From: Tenericutes bacterium HGW-Tenericutes-2
GTDB lineage: Bacteria; Bacillota_I; Bacilli_A; Acholeplasmatales; Acholeplasmataceae
Length of the DNA stretch: 64,000 bases
Direction of reading: 5' to 3'
Assembly (NCBI GenBank): GCA_002839095.1
Contig: PGXL01000001.1
Location: 186,001-250,000 of the forward strand
The notes under the pieces are model-generated. The model was given only the letters and a program-made list of their open reading frames with translations, had not been told where the DNA came from and made no database searches. The position numbers and the translations under genes were made by a program. This document shows, piece by piece, positions 17,408 through 25,025 of this stretch (position 1 is its first letter; each line of letters opens with the position of its first letter).

Positions 17408-18790
17408 TTATAACGGTTTGAATGTTGATGTAAAGTGTCTTAATATTGGTGATTCATATTGAAATTCATAGCCCTTGAGTTCATGACGATGCTCATAGAC
17501 ATGTATCACTGCTTCAGCAACAACATCTAAATGATCATATGTATAAAGTCTTCTTGGAATAGTTAATCTCATCAATTCCATTCTACTCTCTATATTTTTC
17601 TTTGTGTCTGGATCTCTACCTAAAAGTAGTGAACCTATTTCTACTGCTCTAACGCCTGCTTCAATATAAATCGCATTGGTTACTGCTAGTGCTGGAAACT
17701 GATCATATGGGATATGTGGAGCGAATGCCTTACAGTCAACAAAAACAGCATGACCACCAACAGGGTACTGTATTGGTACACCGGCATCTCTAAGCTTATC
17801 ACCTAAAAATCTCACCTGATCAATTCGATGTCTTAAATAGTTTTCATCTAAAGCTTCCATTAAGCCAACAGCTAATGCATCCATATCTCTACCATTCATT
17901 CCACCGTATGTTGGAAAACCTTCATAGGGTACAACGAAAGTTCTGCACTGATTATAGATGTGTTCATTATCCTTAATAGCAATAATTCCACCCATATTAA
18001 CTAAACCATCTTTTTTGGCACTCATTAAAAATGCATCAGCATAACTGAATGTTTCTCTAGCGATATCAATAATGTCTTTATCCTGATAGCCTTCTTCTCG
18101 TTCTTTAACAAAGAACGCATTTTCAGCATATCTAGCACCATCTATTATGGTCATAATACCATTTTTCTTAGCTATATCCCTAACCTTACGCATATTTTCC
18201 ATGCTAACTGGTTGTCCACCTGCTGAATTATTGGTAATCGTCATAATGATCCCAGCAATATTTTCCTTACCCTTTTCAGCGATAGCTTTCTCAAGCTTTT
18301 CAATACAAAAATTCCCCTTAAATGCATGATAATGATCAATATCGTAGCAATCCTCAACAACACAATCAATTGCTCTAGCTCCAGCGAGTTCGACGTGAGC
18401 TCTGGTTGTGTCAAAATGAAGATTTGAAATATAATACATGCCTTGATGTGTAACCAGTTGTGGTAAAAAGACCTTTTCTGCTCCTCGTCCTTGATGTACT
18501 GGTATGAAATACTTATAGCCTGTAATGTTTTTTACAACACCCTCTAGTCGATAAAAGCTTTTGCTGCCAGCGTATGCTTCATCGCCTGTCATCATCGCTG
18601 CCCATTGGTCTTGGCTCATCGCACCAGTACCTGAATCCGTCAGCAAATCAATATAAACATCCTCACTTCTCAAAGAAAAAGGGTTATACCCAGCATTTTT
18701 TAAGAGTTTGATGCGCTCTGTCTTCGTTGTGACACGAATTGGTTCAACCATTTTAATACGGTAAGGCTCTGCTACATATTTTCTTTTCAT
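17408..18790 (-). CDS. tnaA: Tryptophanase (tryptophan indole-lyase)
   Basis: PLP enzyme cleaving tryptophan to indole, pyruvate and ammonia. The 460-residue protein has DLLTDSGTGAMS, THQGRGAE-type HQGRGAE, and the PLP lysine in MSAKKDGLV. Tyrosine phenol-lyase is a close relative, but the segments TITNNSAGGQPVS and VEIGSLLLGRDP follow tryptophanase, and the arginine that TPL carries in its MERG motif is replaced (VEIG). First gene of the operon that continues through buk, ptb and the hut genes. No tnaC-like leader peptide was seen. Confidence 0.92.
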   Translation of the reverse strand: MKRKYVAEPYRIKMVEPIRVTTKTERIKLLKNAGYNPFSLRSEDVYIDLLTDSGTGAMSQDQWAAMMTGDEAYAGSKSFYRLEGVVKNITGYKYFIPVHQGRGAEKVFLPQLVTHQGMYYISNLHFDTTRAHVELAGARAIDCVVEDCYDIDHYHAFKGNFCIEKLEKAIAEKGKENIAGIIMTITNNSAGGQPVSMENMRKVRDIAKKNGIMTIIDGARYAENAFFVKEREEGYQDKDIIDIARETFSYADAFLMSAKKDGLVNMGGIIAIKDNEHIYNQCRTFVVPYEGFPTYGGMNGRDMDALAVGLMEALDENYLRHRIDQVRFLGDKLRDAGVPIQYPVGGHAVFVDCKAFAPHIPYDQFPALAVTNAIYIEAGVRAVEIGSLLLGRDPDTKKNIESRMELMRLTIPRRLYTYDHLDVVAEAVIHVYEHRHELKGYEFQYESPILRHFTSTFKPL

Positions 18791-18819
18791 GAAACGTCTC
18801 CTTATAGTCTGTTACCTCT

Positions 18820-18869
18820 ATTATACATAATAGATTGAAAAAAATAAACCCTAAATGAAAGCGCTTTTA
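18820..18869 (-). promoter_or_regulatory. Promoter region of the tnaA operon with a cre site
   Basis: A minus-strand TATAAT (18820-18825) lies 30 nt before the tnaA start, with only a weak -35 (TTTATT). TGAAAGCGCTTTTA at 18856-18869 matches the CcpA cre consensus at 13 of 14 positions and lies just upstream of the -35 region. Confidence 0.6.
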
Positions 18870-18981
18870 ATATTTCACTTTTTTTTACATATAATGATGA
18901 AAATGAGCTGAAAACTTGTGTTTTTTAGCTGTTTTTTTGTCATCTTTGTATACTTTTGAATGAACAATCTTTATAAGTAAT

Positions 18982-19008
18982 AAAAAAACCAAATGAATGG
19001 TTTTTTTA
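18982..19008. terminator. Terminator after the stem-loop array
   Basis: AAAAAACCA/TGGTTTTTT hairpin with T runs on both strands. On the minus strand it ends the transcript that passes through the eight-unit array, and separates it from tnaA by about 190 nt. Confidence 0.8.
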
Positions 19009-19046
19009 TTTGAATCAAAGATGTCGAAGGAGGCTTAACTTTAATC

Positions 19047-19777
19047 ACCTTAGGGCTAACAATATTTCCCATTGTTCCTTTGGTTTTAAAGCGATCTTTC
19101 ATTTATGTCCATGTTTTCTACAGTTCTTAAGTTACCACCAGGACCTAGTCAATTTCTCTTGACTTCCAGTGCCATAATCTCAAGCTTTTTAGATCAACAT
19201 TATAATCAATTTCATTTTTTTATCTTTTAGTTTAATCTTTCCAATGCACGGTTTATTATTTTATCACCAAGACCTAGTTAATTTCCCTTAACTTCCTAGT
19301 GCCATAAAGCCAAACCGTGCATTTAAAGATCATTTTTTTCAAGTTATTATGATTACCAGAACCTAATCATTCTGCCATGATTTTCTAGTACCATCTAAAT
19401 ACTCGAATGCTTTCTTCTACAATTAATTCTTAAATCTTTTTTTAGAATCATTACCAAGACCTAGTTAATTTCTCTTAACTTCCTAGTACCATCATTCTTT
19501 TTAGGCTAACATTTTAAATCAACATCGCAATTGAACTTTTTAAACCACCAAGACCTAGCTAATTTCTCTTAACTTCCTAGTGCCGTTTTTTTTTCATTCA
19601 ATCCTTACTAACTTTTTATAGACTTTTGAATCATTACCAAGACCTAGTTAAATTTCCCTTAACTTCCTAGTACCATCATTCTTTTATCTATTTTCATACC
19701 ATTTTAAATCTAATCATTTTTTCTGAAATCGAATCAATCACCAGAACCTAATCAATTTCTCTTGATTTTCTAGTGCC
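19047..19777 (-). repeat. Eight-unit tandem array of a conserved structured-RNA-like element
   Basis: Eight copies of a 37-39 nt core lie at 19047-19084, 19137-19173, 19266-19303, 19355-19392, 19453-19490, 19547-19584, 19636-19674 and 19740-19777, spaced 89-129 nt apart. Read on the minus strand the core is GGYACUAGGA, then a stem AGUYAA/UURACU around a GRGAAA loop, then AGGUCYUGGU. Stem bases change in compensating pairs between copies (UUAA/UUAA, UCAA/UUGA, AAUCA/UGAUU; GGA/UCU, GGA/UCC, GAA/UUC). Each core sits inside its own outer stem of unrelated sequence, for example a perfect 12-bp stem at 19243-19254/19312-19323. The copy at 19047 is diverged. No open reading frame of note lies in it. 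I know no family that matches. Confidence 0.85.
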
Positions 19778-19838
19778 ATTTACTCAATAACTTCTTTAAT
19801 GATCTTCAATTCATTCAACCGTACTACAGAATCGTATG

Positions 19839-20300
19839 TTAATTATTATTTGTTTTGGATACTGGATAGAATGAGACACTAACATGTGAAGTAATGCTAA
19901 CTGATATTGTTCCTGTAGCATCTTCACCAACAAGCTTTAATCTATATTGACCTTCAACACAACTGAGTGTTGTAGTTTGATGAAGTTCAATCACTTGGTT
20001 ATATGGATCTACTAGAACTACCTTGAATTTTCCTTCAACCACATTTTCATACACTGTAATGGTTACTGTTTCTTCTCCAGAGAACACGAACAGTGTATCG
20101 ATTCCTTCAAATCCTTTAAATCTTAACATTGCGTTATTATCTTCAACTCCGCCATCGTATGTTTCGTATGTGATATCAGTTGTTGTTTGAACGATTTTGT
20201 TATAGTTGTTATAATCTTCTATGTTTTTATTGAGTGTGCATGCTGTTAAGATTGAGGCAATTGCAACAAGCGCGATTACGATTTTTAAATTTCTAGTCAT
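19839..20300 (-). CDS. Small lipoprotein, paralogue of the one at 61551
   Basis: A 153-residue lipoprotein with signal peptide and lipobox LTAC (Cys21). The rest is predicted beta-rich (EETVTITVYENVVEGKFKVVLVD). The same pattern, VTIT..EGxFKxVxV followed by an EG..R..G.A.G segment, recurs in the protein at 61551-61949, so the two are paralogues. AGGAGG lies 8 nt upstream of the ATG and a consensus promoter is at 20405. The stem-loop array follows in the same direction with no terminator between, so the array may be its 3' untranslated region. Function unknown. Confidence 0.8.
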   Translation of the reverse strand: MTRNLKIVIALVAIASILTACTLNKNIEDYNNYNKIVQTTTDITYETYDGGVEDNNAMLRFKGFEGIDTLFVFSGEETVTITVYENVVEGKFKVVLVDPYNQVIELHQTTTLSCVEGQYRLKLVGEDATGTISVSITSHVSVSFYPVSKTNNN

Positions 20301-20404
20301 TTTGTTTTCCTCCTCGGTTCACCCGAATTTTCTTTTCAATGATTTCGTTGTTGATTTTATTAATCTTTTTTGCTTTTTCATTGATATTTTTAATTTACAC
20401 CTTA

Positions 20405-20433
20405 ATTATATTCATTTATAAATCATTTGTCAA
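20405..20433 (-). promoter_or_regulatory. Strong promoter of the 19839 lipoprotein gene and probably the array
   Basis: TTGACA (20428-20433), 17-nt spacer, TATAAT (20405-20410) on the minus strand, with long A-rich tracts upstream on that strand that could act as an UP element. The 5' UTR is about 100 nt and holds a small TCGG/CCGA hairpin next to the ribosome site. Confidence 0.85.
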
Positions 20434-20538
20434 CACTTTTGTTGCATTTTTATTAAAAAAATTAATTTTTATATTGATTTTATTGATTTTTTTTGTTTTT
20501 TTGTCAATATTTTTGATTTTTTTATTTATTTTTATATA

Positions 20539-20577
20539 AAAAAGACTCAAAATCCATTTCTGAACTTGAGTCTTTTC
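20539..20577. terminator. Terminator after nqrF
   Basis: AAGACTCAA/TTGAGTCTT hairpin flanked by A and T runs, 22 nt beyond the nqrF stop codon. Confidence 0.85.
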
Positions 20578-20598
20578 TTATTTTTATTGAATGATGAA

Positions 20599-21684
20599 TC
20601 AGCTAAAACTGTCAAAAAATACGTTTTCTTGTTTAATATCGTGCTTGTTGAGCACCTTAATACATGCATTAATCATTCCTGGAGAACCACATAAATATGC
20701 CTCTGCCTCTGATAAATCACTCGTATTTCTATCAACAACATCTGTGATTAGTCCCACTTCACCTGTCCAATTATCATCAGGTAGTGGTTCTGAAAGTGCT
20801 GGAATGTATGTGAAATTCGGATATTCTTTAGCTAACTGTTCAAAATCTTCTGTATAATATAAATCTCTTTTTGACTTGGCACCAAAGAAATATCTAACTT
20901 TTCTTGGCATGCCTTGATCCTTCAAATAAGCAAGGATTGAACGAATAGGTGCTTTACCAGATCCACCAGCAATACAAACCATTTCACGTTCTGATTCTTC
21001 CTGGAGATAGAAATCACCATAAGGACCAGTTAAAATAATTTTATCGCCAACTTCTAATGCCTTATGAACAAATGTTGTAGCAAGTCCTTTTGGAACCTGT
21101 CTAATAATCATTTCAATGTGATTAGCTTCTTTCGGGTGAGATGCAATCGAATAAGCTCTAATGATATCAATACCAGGAACCTTAAGCTGTGCGTATTGTC
21201 CTGGTTTGAAATGCATTTCCTTTGGATCTAAAAGTTCAAAATCTACCAATTTGATATCGTAGGTTAAATCCTGAATCTTAGCTACTCTTGTTTTAAATTC
21301 CTTAGCGTTTAATAATTCTTTGGGTATTTCAATCTTCATGTTGTCTTTAACTTTAACTTGACAAGATAGACGAATACCATCTTCTCTTTCCTTTGGACTT
21401 AAGAAAGGTTCTTCGGTTGGTTTAATATCTCCACCACCTTCGATGAGTCTAAATTTACAAAATCCGCAAGTTGCTTTACCACCACACGCTGATGGAATAA
21501 ATATTTTGTGCTCTGATAGTGTATTGAGCACAGTGTCATCTCCTCTAACAGGAATGACCTTATCATCATTGATCATTAGCATTTTTTCTCCACCACCACC
21601 TAATGCTTTTTCAGCAAGGATAAGTAATACAGAAATAATAATCAAGATTCCTATTAATATGACTGGAACTAATAAATTCATCAT
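20599..21684 (-). CDS. nqrF: NqrF-type NADH dehydrogenase subunit (2Fe-2S and FAD)
   Basis: NADH-oxidising subunit of a Na+-translocating NQR-like complex. One N-terminal membrane helix (residues 4-24), a plant-type ferredoxin domain with Cys67, Cys73, Cys76 and Cys108, an FAD motif RAYSIAS (176-182) and an NAD-binding region GGSGKAPIRS follow in family order. At 361 residues it is shorter than the well-known Vibrio subunit (about 400). It closes an operon of rnfD, rnfG, rnfE and rnfA type genes; no nqrA is present. Two adjacent ATG starts exist (21684, 21681). Confidence 0.92.
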   Translation of the reverse strand: MMNLLVPVILIGILIIISVLLILAEKALGGGGEKMLMINDDKVIPVRGDDTVLNTLSEHKIFIPSACGGKATCGFCKFRLIEGGGDIKPTEEPFLSPKEREDGIRLSCQVKVKDNMKIEIPKELLNAKEFKTRVAKIQDLTYDIKLVDFELLDPKEMHFKPGQYAQLKVPGIDIIRAYSIASHPKEANHIEMIIRQVPKGLATTFVHKALEVGDKIILTGPYGDFYLQEESEREMVCIAGGSGKAPIRSILAYLKDQGMPRKVRYFFGAKSKRDLYYTEDFEQLAKEYPNFTYIPALSEPLPDDNWTGEVGLITDVVDRNTSDLSEAEAYLCGSPGMINACIKVLNKHDIKQENVFFDSFS

Positions 21685-21693
21685 ATACCTCCC

Positions 21694-22272
21694 TTAGATG
21701 TTTGCCAAGCCAGTAAATCCGATAAATGCTAGTGCAATGATTCCTAAGACGATAAAGACAATTGCCTTTCCTCTTAATCCTCTAGGTATGTCACTTTGTT
21801 TCGCCATTTTTTCACGAATACCAGCGACTAATACGATAGCAAGTAACCAACCAACAGATGATCCAAATGCAAATCCTGTGGTTTCAATAAAATTATAGTC
21901 TCTATTGACAAAGAATAACGAAATTGCTAAAACAACACAGTTTACAGTGATTAAAGGTAGGAATATACCAAATGCATTATATAGTTTTGGTATAAACTTT
22001 TCTAAAAACATTTCTAAAAACTGTACAGTAGCTGCAATCGTAATAATAAATACTAATAAGGATAAGTTGGTTGTACCAGTATTTTGAAGCAATTGATAAA
22101 TTGGCCAGTTGATCATTGCTGTAATGGTTACAACAAATACAACAGCAATTCCCATTCCCTTAGCATTCTTAATATTTGTTGAGATTGCAATCAATGGACA
22201 CATCCCCAAGATATACACCAAGGCGATGTTATGATTTAAGATTGAAGCGATGATGAGTTCTAATATATTCAT
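21694..22272 (-). CDS. rnfA: NqrE/RnfA membrane subunit
   Basis: A 192-residue integral membrane subunit with six predicted helices. Conserved cysteines expected to hold an intramembrane Fe centre together with the D/E partner are seen in LGMCPLIAIS (about residue 25) and ITVNCVVLA (about 110). Part of the ion-pumping core of the complex. Gap to rnfE is 10 nt. Confidence 0.92.
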   Translation of the reverse strand: MNILELIIASILNHNIALVYILGMCPLIAISTNIKNAKGMGIAVVFVVTITAMINWPIYQLLQNTGTTNLSLLVFIITIAATVQFLEMFLEKFIPKLYNAFGIFLPLITVNCVVLAISLFFVNRDYNFIETTGFAFGSSVGWLLAIVLVAGIREKMAKQSDIPRGLRGKAIVFIVLGIIALAFIGFTGLANI

Positions 22273-22282
22273 GATTTACCTC

Positions 22283-22909
22283 CTAGACCGCTTCTTCATA
22301 GAACTTGGACCATTCTCTAATTCCCCAGATGAGAAGCCCTAAGACGAAGAATCCGCCTGGAGCCATTGCCATCACTACCCAATTTGGCCAGGTAGCAGGC
22401 ATAATTCTGAAGTTAAGAATTGAACCAAATGCTAGAATTTCTCTAACTATTGAAACTGTGATTAACACAAGTGTATATCCCATACCACTTGCAAAACCAT
22501 CAACAAGTGTATATCTGACTGGATTTTTAGCTGCAAATGCTTCTGCTCTACCCATAACAATACAGTTTGTTATAATGAGACCCACGTACGCGCCTAACGC
22601 GGACGCGATGCTTGGGAAGAATGCCTGTAAGAACATTTGAACTAAAATAACGAATGTTGAAATGATAACCATATAGGTAACCATTCTTACCTTAGATGGA
22701 ATAAAGTTTCTAACTAATGATACGGTAGCAGAGGACGCCATAACAACAAATGTTACACCTAACCCCATCGCAATCGCATTTTCAACCTTATTGGTGACCG
22801 CAAGTGCAGAACAAATACCTAATACCGCTACAACAATAGGGTTATTTTTATGCAATCCATCTTTTAAAATGTTATACCATTTTGTATATTTCAATCGAAT
22901 GAGCTTCAT
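22283..22909 (-). CDS. rnfE: NqrD/RnfE membrane subunit
   Basis: A 208-residue integral membrane protein paralogous to the RnfA-type subunit. It carries the matching motifs LGICSALAVTNKVENAIAMG (about 31-50) and LIITNCIVMGRAEAFA (about 110-125), each with one conserved cysteine. Together with RnfA it forms the inverted pair at the heart of Rnf/NQR complexes. Confidence 0.93.
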   Translation of the reverse strand: MKLIRLKYTKWYNILKDGLHKNNPIVVAVLGICSALAVTNKVENAIAMGLGVTFVVMASSATVSLVRNFIPSKVRMVTYMVIISTFVILVQMFLQAFFPSIASALGAYVGLIITNCIVMGRAEAFAAKNPVRYTLVDGFASGMGYTLVLITVSIVREILAFGSILNFRIMPATWPNWVVMAMAPGGFFVLGLLIWGIREWSKFYEEAV

Positions 22910-22920
22910 GATAGCACCCC

Positions 22921-23505
22921 TTATTCGTTATAACTATTCCATGCATCTAAATACAAGGAGTAGTTATCATTTAATATGATTTCAAAGCTTGAAGAAGTTC
23001 TAGTTGCACCGGTAATTGCATCAACCTCGTTTACTTTGTTTGGTGCTGGATCTTTTCTTATTTCAATGGTTGGCACCATTTTAATACCAACAAAGTTAGC
23101 TAAATATAGTGGATCAGCGACAATACCACCCAATCCAGGTGTTTCTTCCTGCTGAAGAATAGTGATTTGTACAATTGTTTCAAAATCAGGAGCTAAAGTG
23201 ATCATTCCAATAATTGGACCCCAAACTCCACCACCTTCAAATACATATGAAACATTGCCTGATTCTTTATGAAGATAGAGTGTTAAACCTTCAGATTCGA
23301 TGATTTCAACTTCCTCTGCGAAGACATCGTGAATATTAGTGAATGTAAAGGAGACTGAGTTTGCATTTAAAACTGCAGATTTTAATAGTGCTTCTTCATT
23401 TGCAATGATGCGATCCTTTGTTAATAAATCCATACCGATGAGTAGTACGGATGTAATCGTTCCTAAAATAACAACGAATAAAATCATTTTTAGATTTTGT
23501 TTCAT
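22921..23505 (-). CDS. rnfG: NqrC/RnfG FMN-binding subunit
   Basis: A 194-residue subunit with one N-terminal membrane helix and an extracytoplasmic FMN-binding domain. The covalent flavin site S/TGATxTS is seen as ITGATRTSSS near residue 170, threonine being the expected attachment residue. Covalent attachment needs the flavin transferase ApbE, which is not in this window. The start overlaps the rnfD stop by 4 nt. Confidence 0.92.
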   Translation of the reverse strand: MKQNLKMILFVVILGTITSVLLIGMDLLTKDRIIANEEALLKSAVLNANSVSFTFTNIHDVFAEEVEIIESEGLTLYLHKESGNVSYVFEGGGVWGPIIGMITLAPDFETIVQITILQQEETPGLGGIVADPLYLANFVGIKMVPTIEIRKDPAPNKVNEVDAITGATRTSSSFEIILNDNYSLYLDAWNSYNE

Positions 23506-24437
23506 TGTGCTACCTCCTCTGAAGTAACAGCTTCCTTGACTGTCTTATTATCAATTAATGGCGATATTGCATTCATAATAATGATTGTAAAGGTGACACC
23601 TTCATGGAATGTGCCAAAGTTTCTAATAATAAATGTCAATAAGCCTAAACCTATACCATAAATAATTCTACCCTTTCCTGTAATCGGAGCGGTAACAGGG
23701 TCAACTGCGATAAAGAATGCCCCAAATAAAATACTTCCTAATAATAAGGATAATACTGGGTCTTTACCAATTGAATCTGGTGCGATTAGGAAAGCAGCTC
23801 CTGTAATCACGAAAAATGATCCTAAATATGATAGTGGAATTCTCCAGTCTGAAACCTTTAAAACCATTAATAGAATCCCAATGACGATGATACCGAGTCT
23901 AAATGTTTCACCTAGTGTACCAATTGTATTACCCATGAGTAAATCAAGCATGTTATAGTTTAATGGCAACCCACGATTGAAAAGATTTAAAGGAGTTGCA
24001 CCTGTAAATAAATCTGCTGTTTGAGGATCAATCCAAGCTGTTGCCATATGGGCAGGAAATGAGATTAAAACAAATAAATAACCGACTAAAGCAGGACTGA
24101 AGATGTATTTTCCACTCCCTCCGAAGATATTCTTACCAAAGAACACTCCAAAGAAAGCAGCGATACCTACTGTCCATAGAGGAATCGCTGGCGGCATTAA
24201 TAGCGCGATTAATAATGGCGTAACCATCCAACCATAATCTAACTCCTTTTTTCTAAACTTAGAAAAAAGTATCTCAACAATAAATGATACTGCGTAGGAT
24301 ACAGCTGTGATTGCTAATACATACCAACCAAAGATTACGGTTGCTGCAATGAGTAACACAGCTAGTGCTCCAGTGAAAATGTACGTGTTCTTCTTGTGTA
24401 AAGCGTCGTTTTGAACAGAAGTCATCGTTTCTGTCAT
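23502..24437 (-). CDS. rnfD: NqrB/RnfD membrane subunit
   Basis: First gene of the operon. A 311-residue protein with about nine to ten membrane helices and a covalent FMN motif FTGATPLNLF near residue 150. The length and the GATPL form are closer to RnfD than to the longer NqrB. No rnfC, rnfB or nqrA precedes it; the next gene upstream is the separately terminated ridA. Confidence 0.92.
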   Translation of the reverse strand: MTETMTSVQNDALHKKNTYIFTGALAVLLIAATVIFGWYVLAITAVSYAVSFIVEILFSKFRKKELDYGWMVTPLLIALLMPPAIPLWTVGIAAFFGVFFGKNIFGGSGKYIFSPALVGYLFVLISFPAHMATAWIDPQTADLFTGATPLNLFNRGLPLNYNMLDLLMGNTIGTLGETFRLGIIVIGILLMVLKVSDWRIPLSYLGSFFVITGAAFLIAPDSIGKDPVLSLLLGSILFGAFFIAVDPVTAPITGKGRIIYGIGLGLLTFIIRNFGTFHEGVTFTIIIMNAISPLIDNKTVKEAVTSEEVAQ

Positions 24438-24518
24438 GATGTCACCACTTTCTATATATTGTCATCTAAAGATGATTTAATCTGATGGAGTTGTCTAGAC
24501 CATCGTAAATTTAACTAC

Positions 24519-24547
24519 ATTATAGCATTATTTATAATCTATGACAA
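24519..24547 (-). promoter_or_regulatory. Promoter of the rnf/nqr operon
   Basis: TTGTCA (24542-24547), 17-nt spacer, TATAAT (24519-24524) on the minus strand. The 75-nt leader contains two short perfect hairpins (GATGG/CCATC and TCATC/GATGA). Confidence 0.8.
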
Positions 24548-24605
24548 ACGTGAAGCATTTCGAAAATGAATTTTCTTTTATCTATTTATAATCTTATTTA
24601 TAAAC

Positions 24606-24636
24606 AAAAACACCTTGAAAAAGGTGTTTTATATTT
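24606..24636. terminator. Terminator after ridA
   Basis: AACACCTT/AAGGTGTT hairpin followed by T on the minus strand, just past the ridA stop. Confidence 0.8.
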
Positions 24637-24641
24637 TAGGA

Positions 24642-25016
24642 TTAAATGATAGCGATTGCATCAATTTCAATCATTACATCTTTAGGTAATCTTCTGACCT
24701 CTACAGCTGCTCTAGCTGGTTTATGTTCTCCAAAGAATTTTCCATAAACTTCATTCATCAGTGGAAAATCACTCATGTTGGTCATAAAGACTGTGCATTT
24801 TACTATATTTTCTTTTTTCATACCTGCTGCTTCAACAATAGCTAGTACATTTTTTAAAGATTGAAGTGTTTGATCCTTAATACTTTCTGATACAAGTGTC
24901 ATTGTTTCTGGAATAAATGGAATTTGTCCAGAAACATATAGCGTGTTATTGACTAAGACGCCTTGACTGTAAGCACCTACTGCTGTTGGAGCATTTTTGG
25001 TTTGAATAGTTTTCAT
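24642..25016 (-). CDS. ridA: RidA-family enamine/imine deaminase
   Basis: Hydrolyses reactive 2-aminoacrylate-type intermediates released by PLP enzymes. The 124-residue protein has the family features AVGAYSQG (N-terminus), YVSGQIP and the active-site arginine in KPARAAVEV (about residue 104). It is last in an apparent operon htpG, GNAT, ridA; the gap to the GNAT gene is 9 nt. A role alongside the PLP-dependent amino acid fermentation here is reasonable but inferred. Confidence 0.92.
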   Translation of the reverse strand: MKTIQTKNAPTAVGAYSQGVLVNNTLYVSGQIPFIPETMTLVSESIKDQTLQSLKNVLAIVEAAGMKKENIVKCTVFMTNMSDFPLMNEVYGKFFGEHKPARAAVEVRRLPKDVMIEIDAIAII

Positions 25017-25025
25017 GGTTTCTCC

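Noticed and set aside
17408-18790. Tyrosine phenol-lyase annotation
   Set aside because: Segments NNSAGGQPVS and VEIGSLLLGRDP follow tryptophanase, and the TPL-specific arginine position is not kept.
19047-19777. Array considered as CRISPR, integron attC sites or tRNA-like genes
   Set aside because: Repeats are imperfect and diverge in a covarying way, spacers are 50-90 nt and pair with each other, no cas or integrase genes are near, no attC core site pair was seen, and there is no cloverleaf or CCA end.
19047-19777. Array considered as a set of T-box or known riboswitch aptamers
   Set aside because: No T-box core (GGGUGGNACCGCG) and no recognised landmark of lysine, SAM, cobalamin, glycine, guanidine or c-di-GMP aptamers.
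20221-20539. Hydrophobic plus-strand frames
   Set aside because: They arise from T-rich promoter DNA of the lipoprotein gene and have Phe/Leu/Ile low-complexity translation only.
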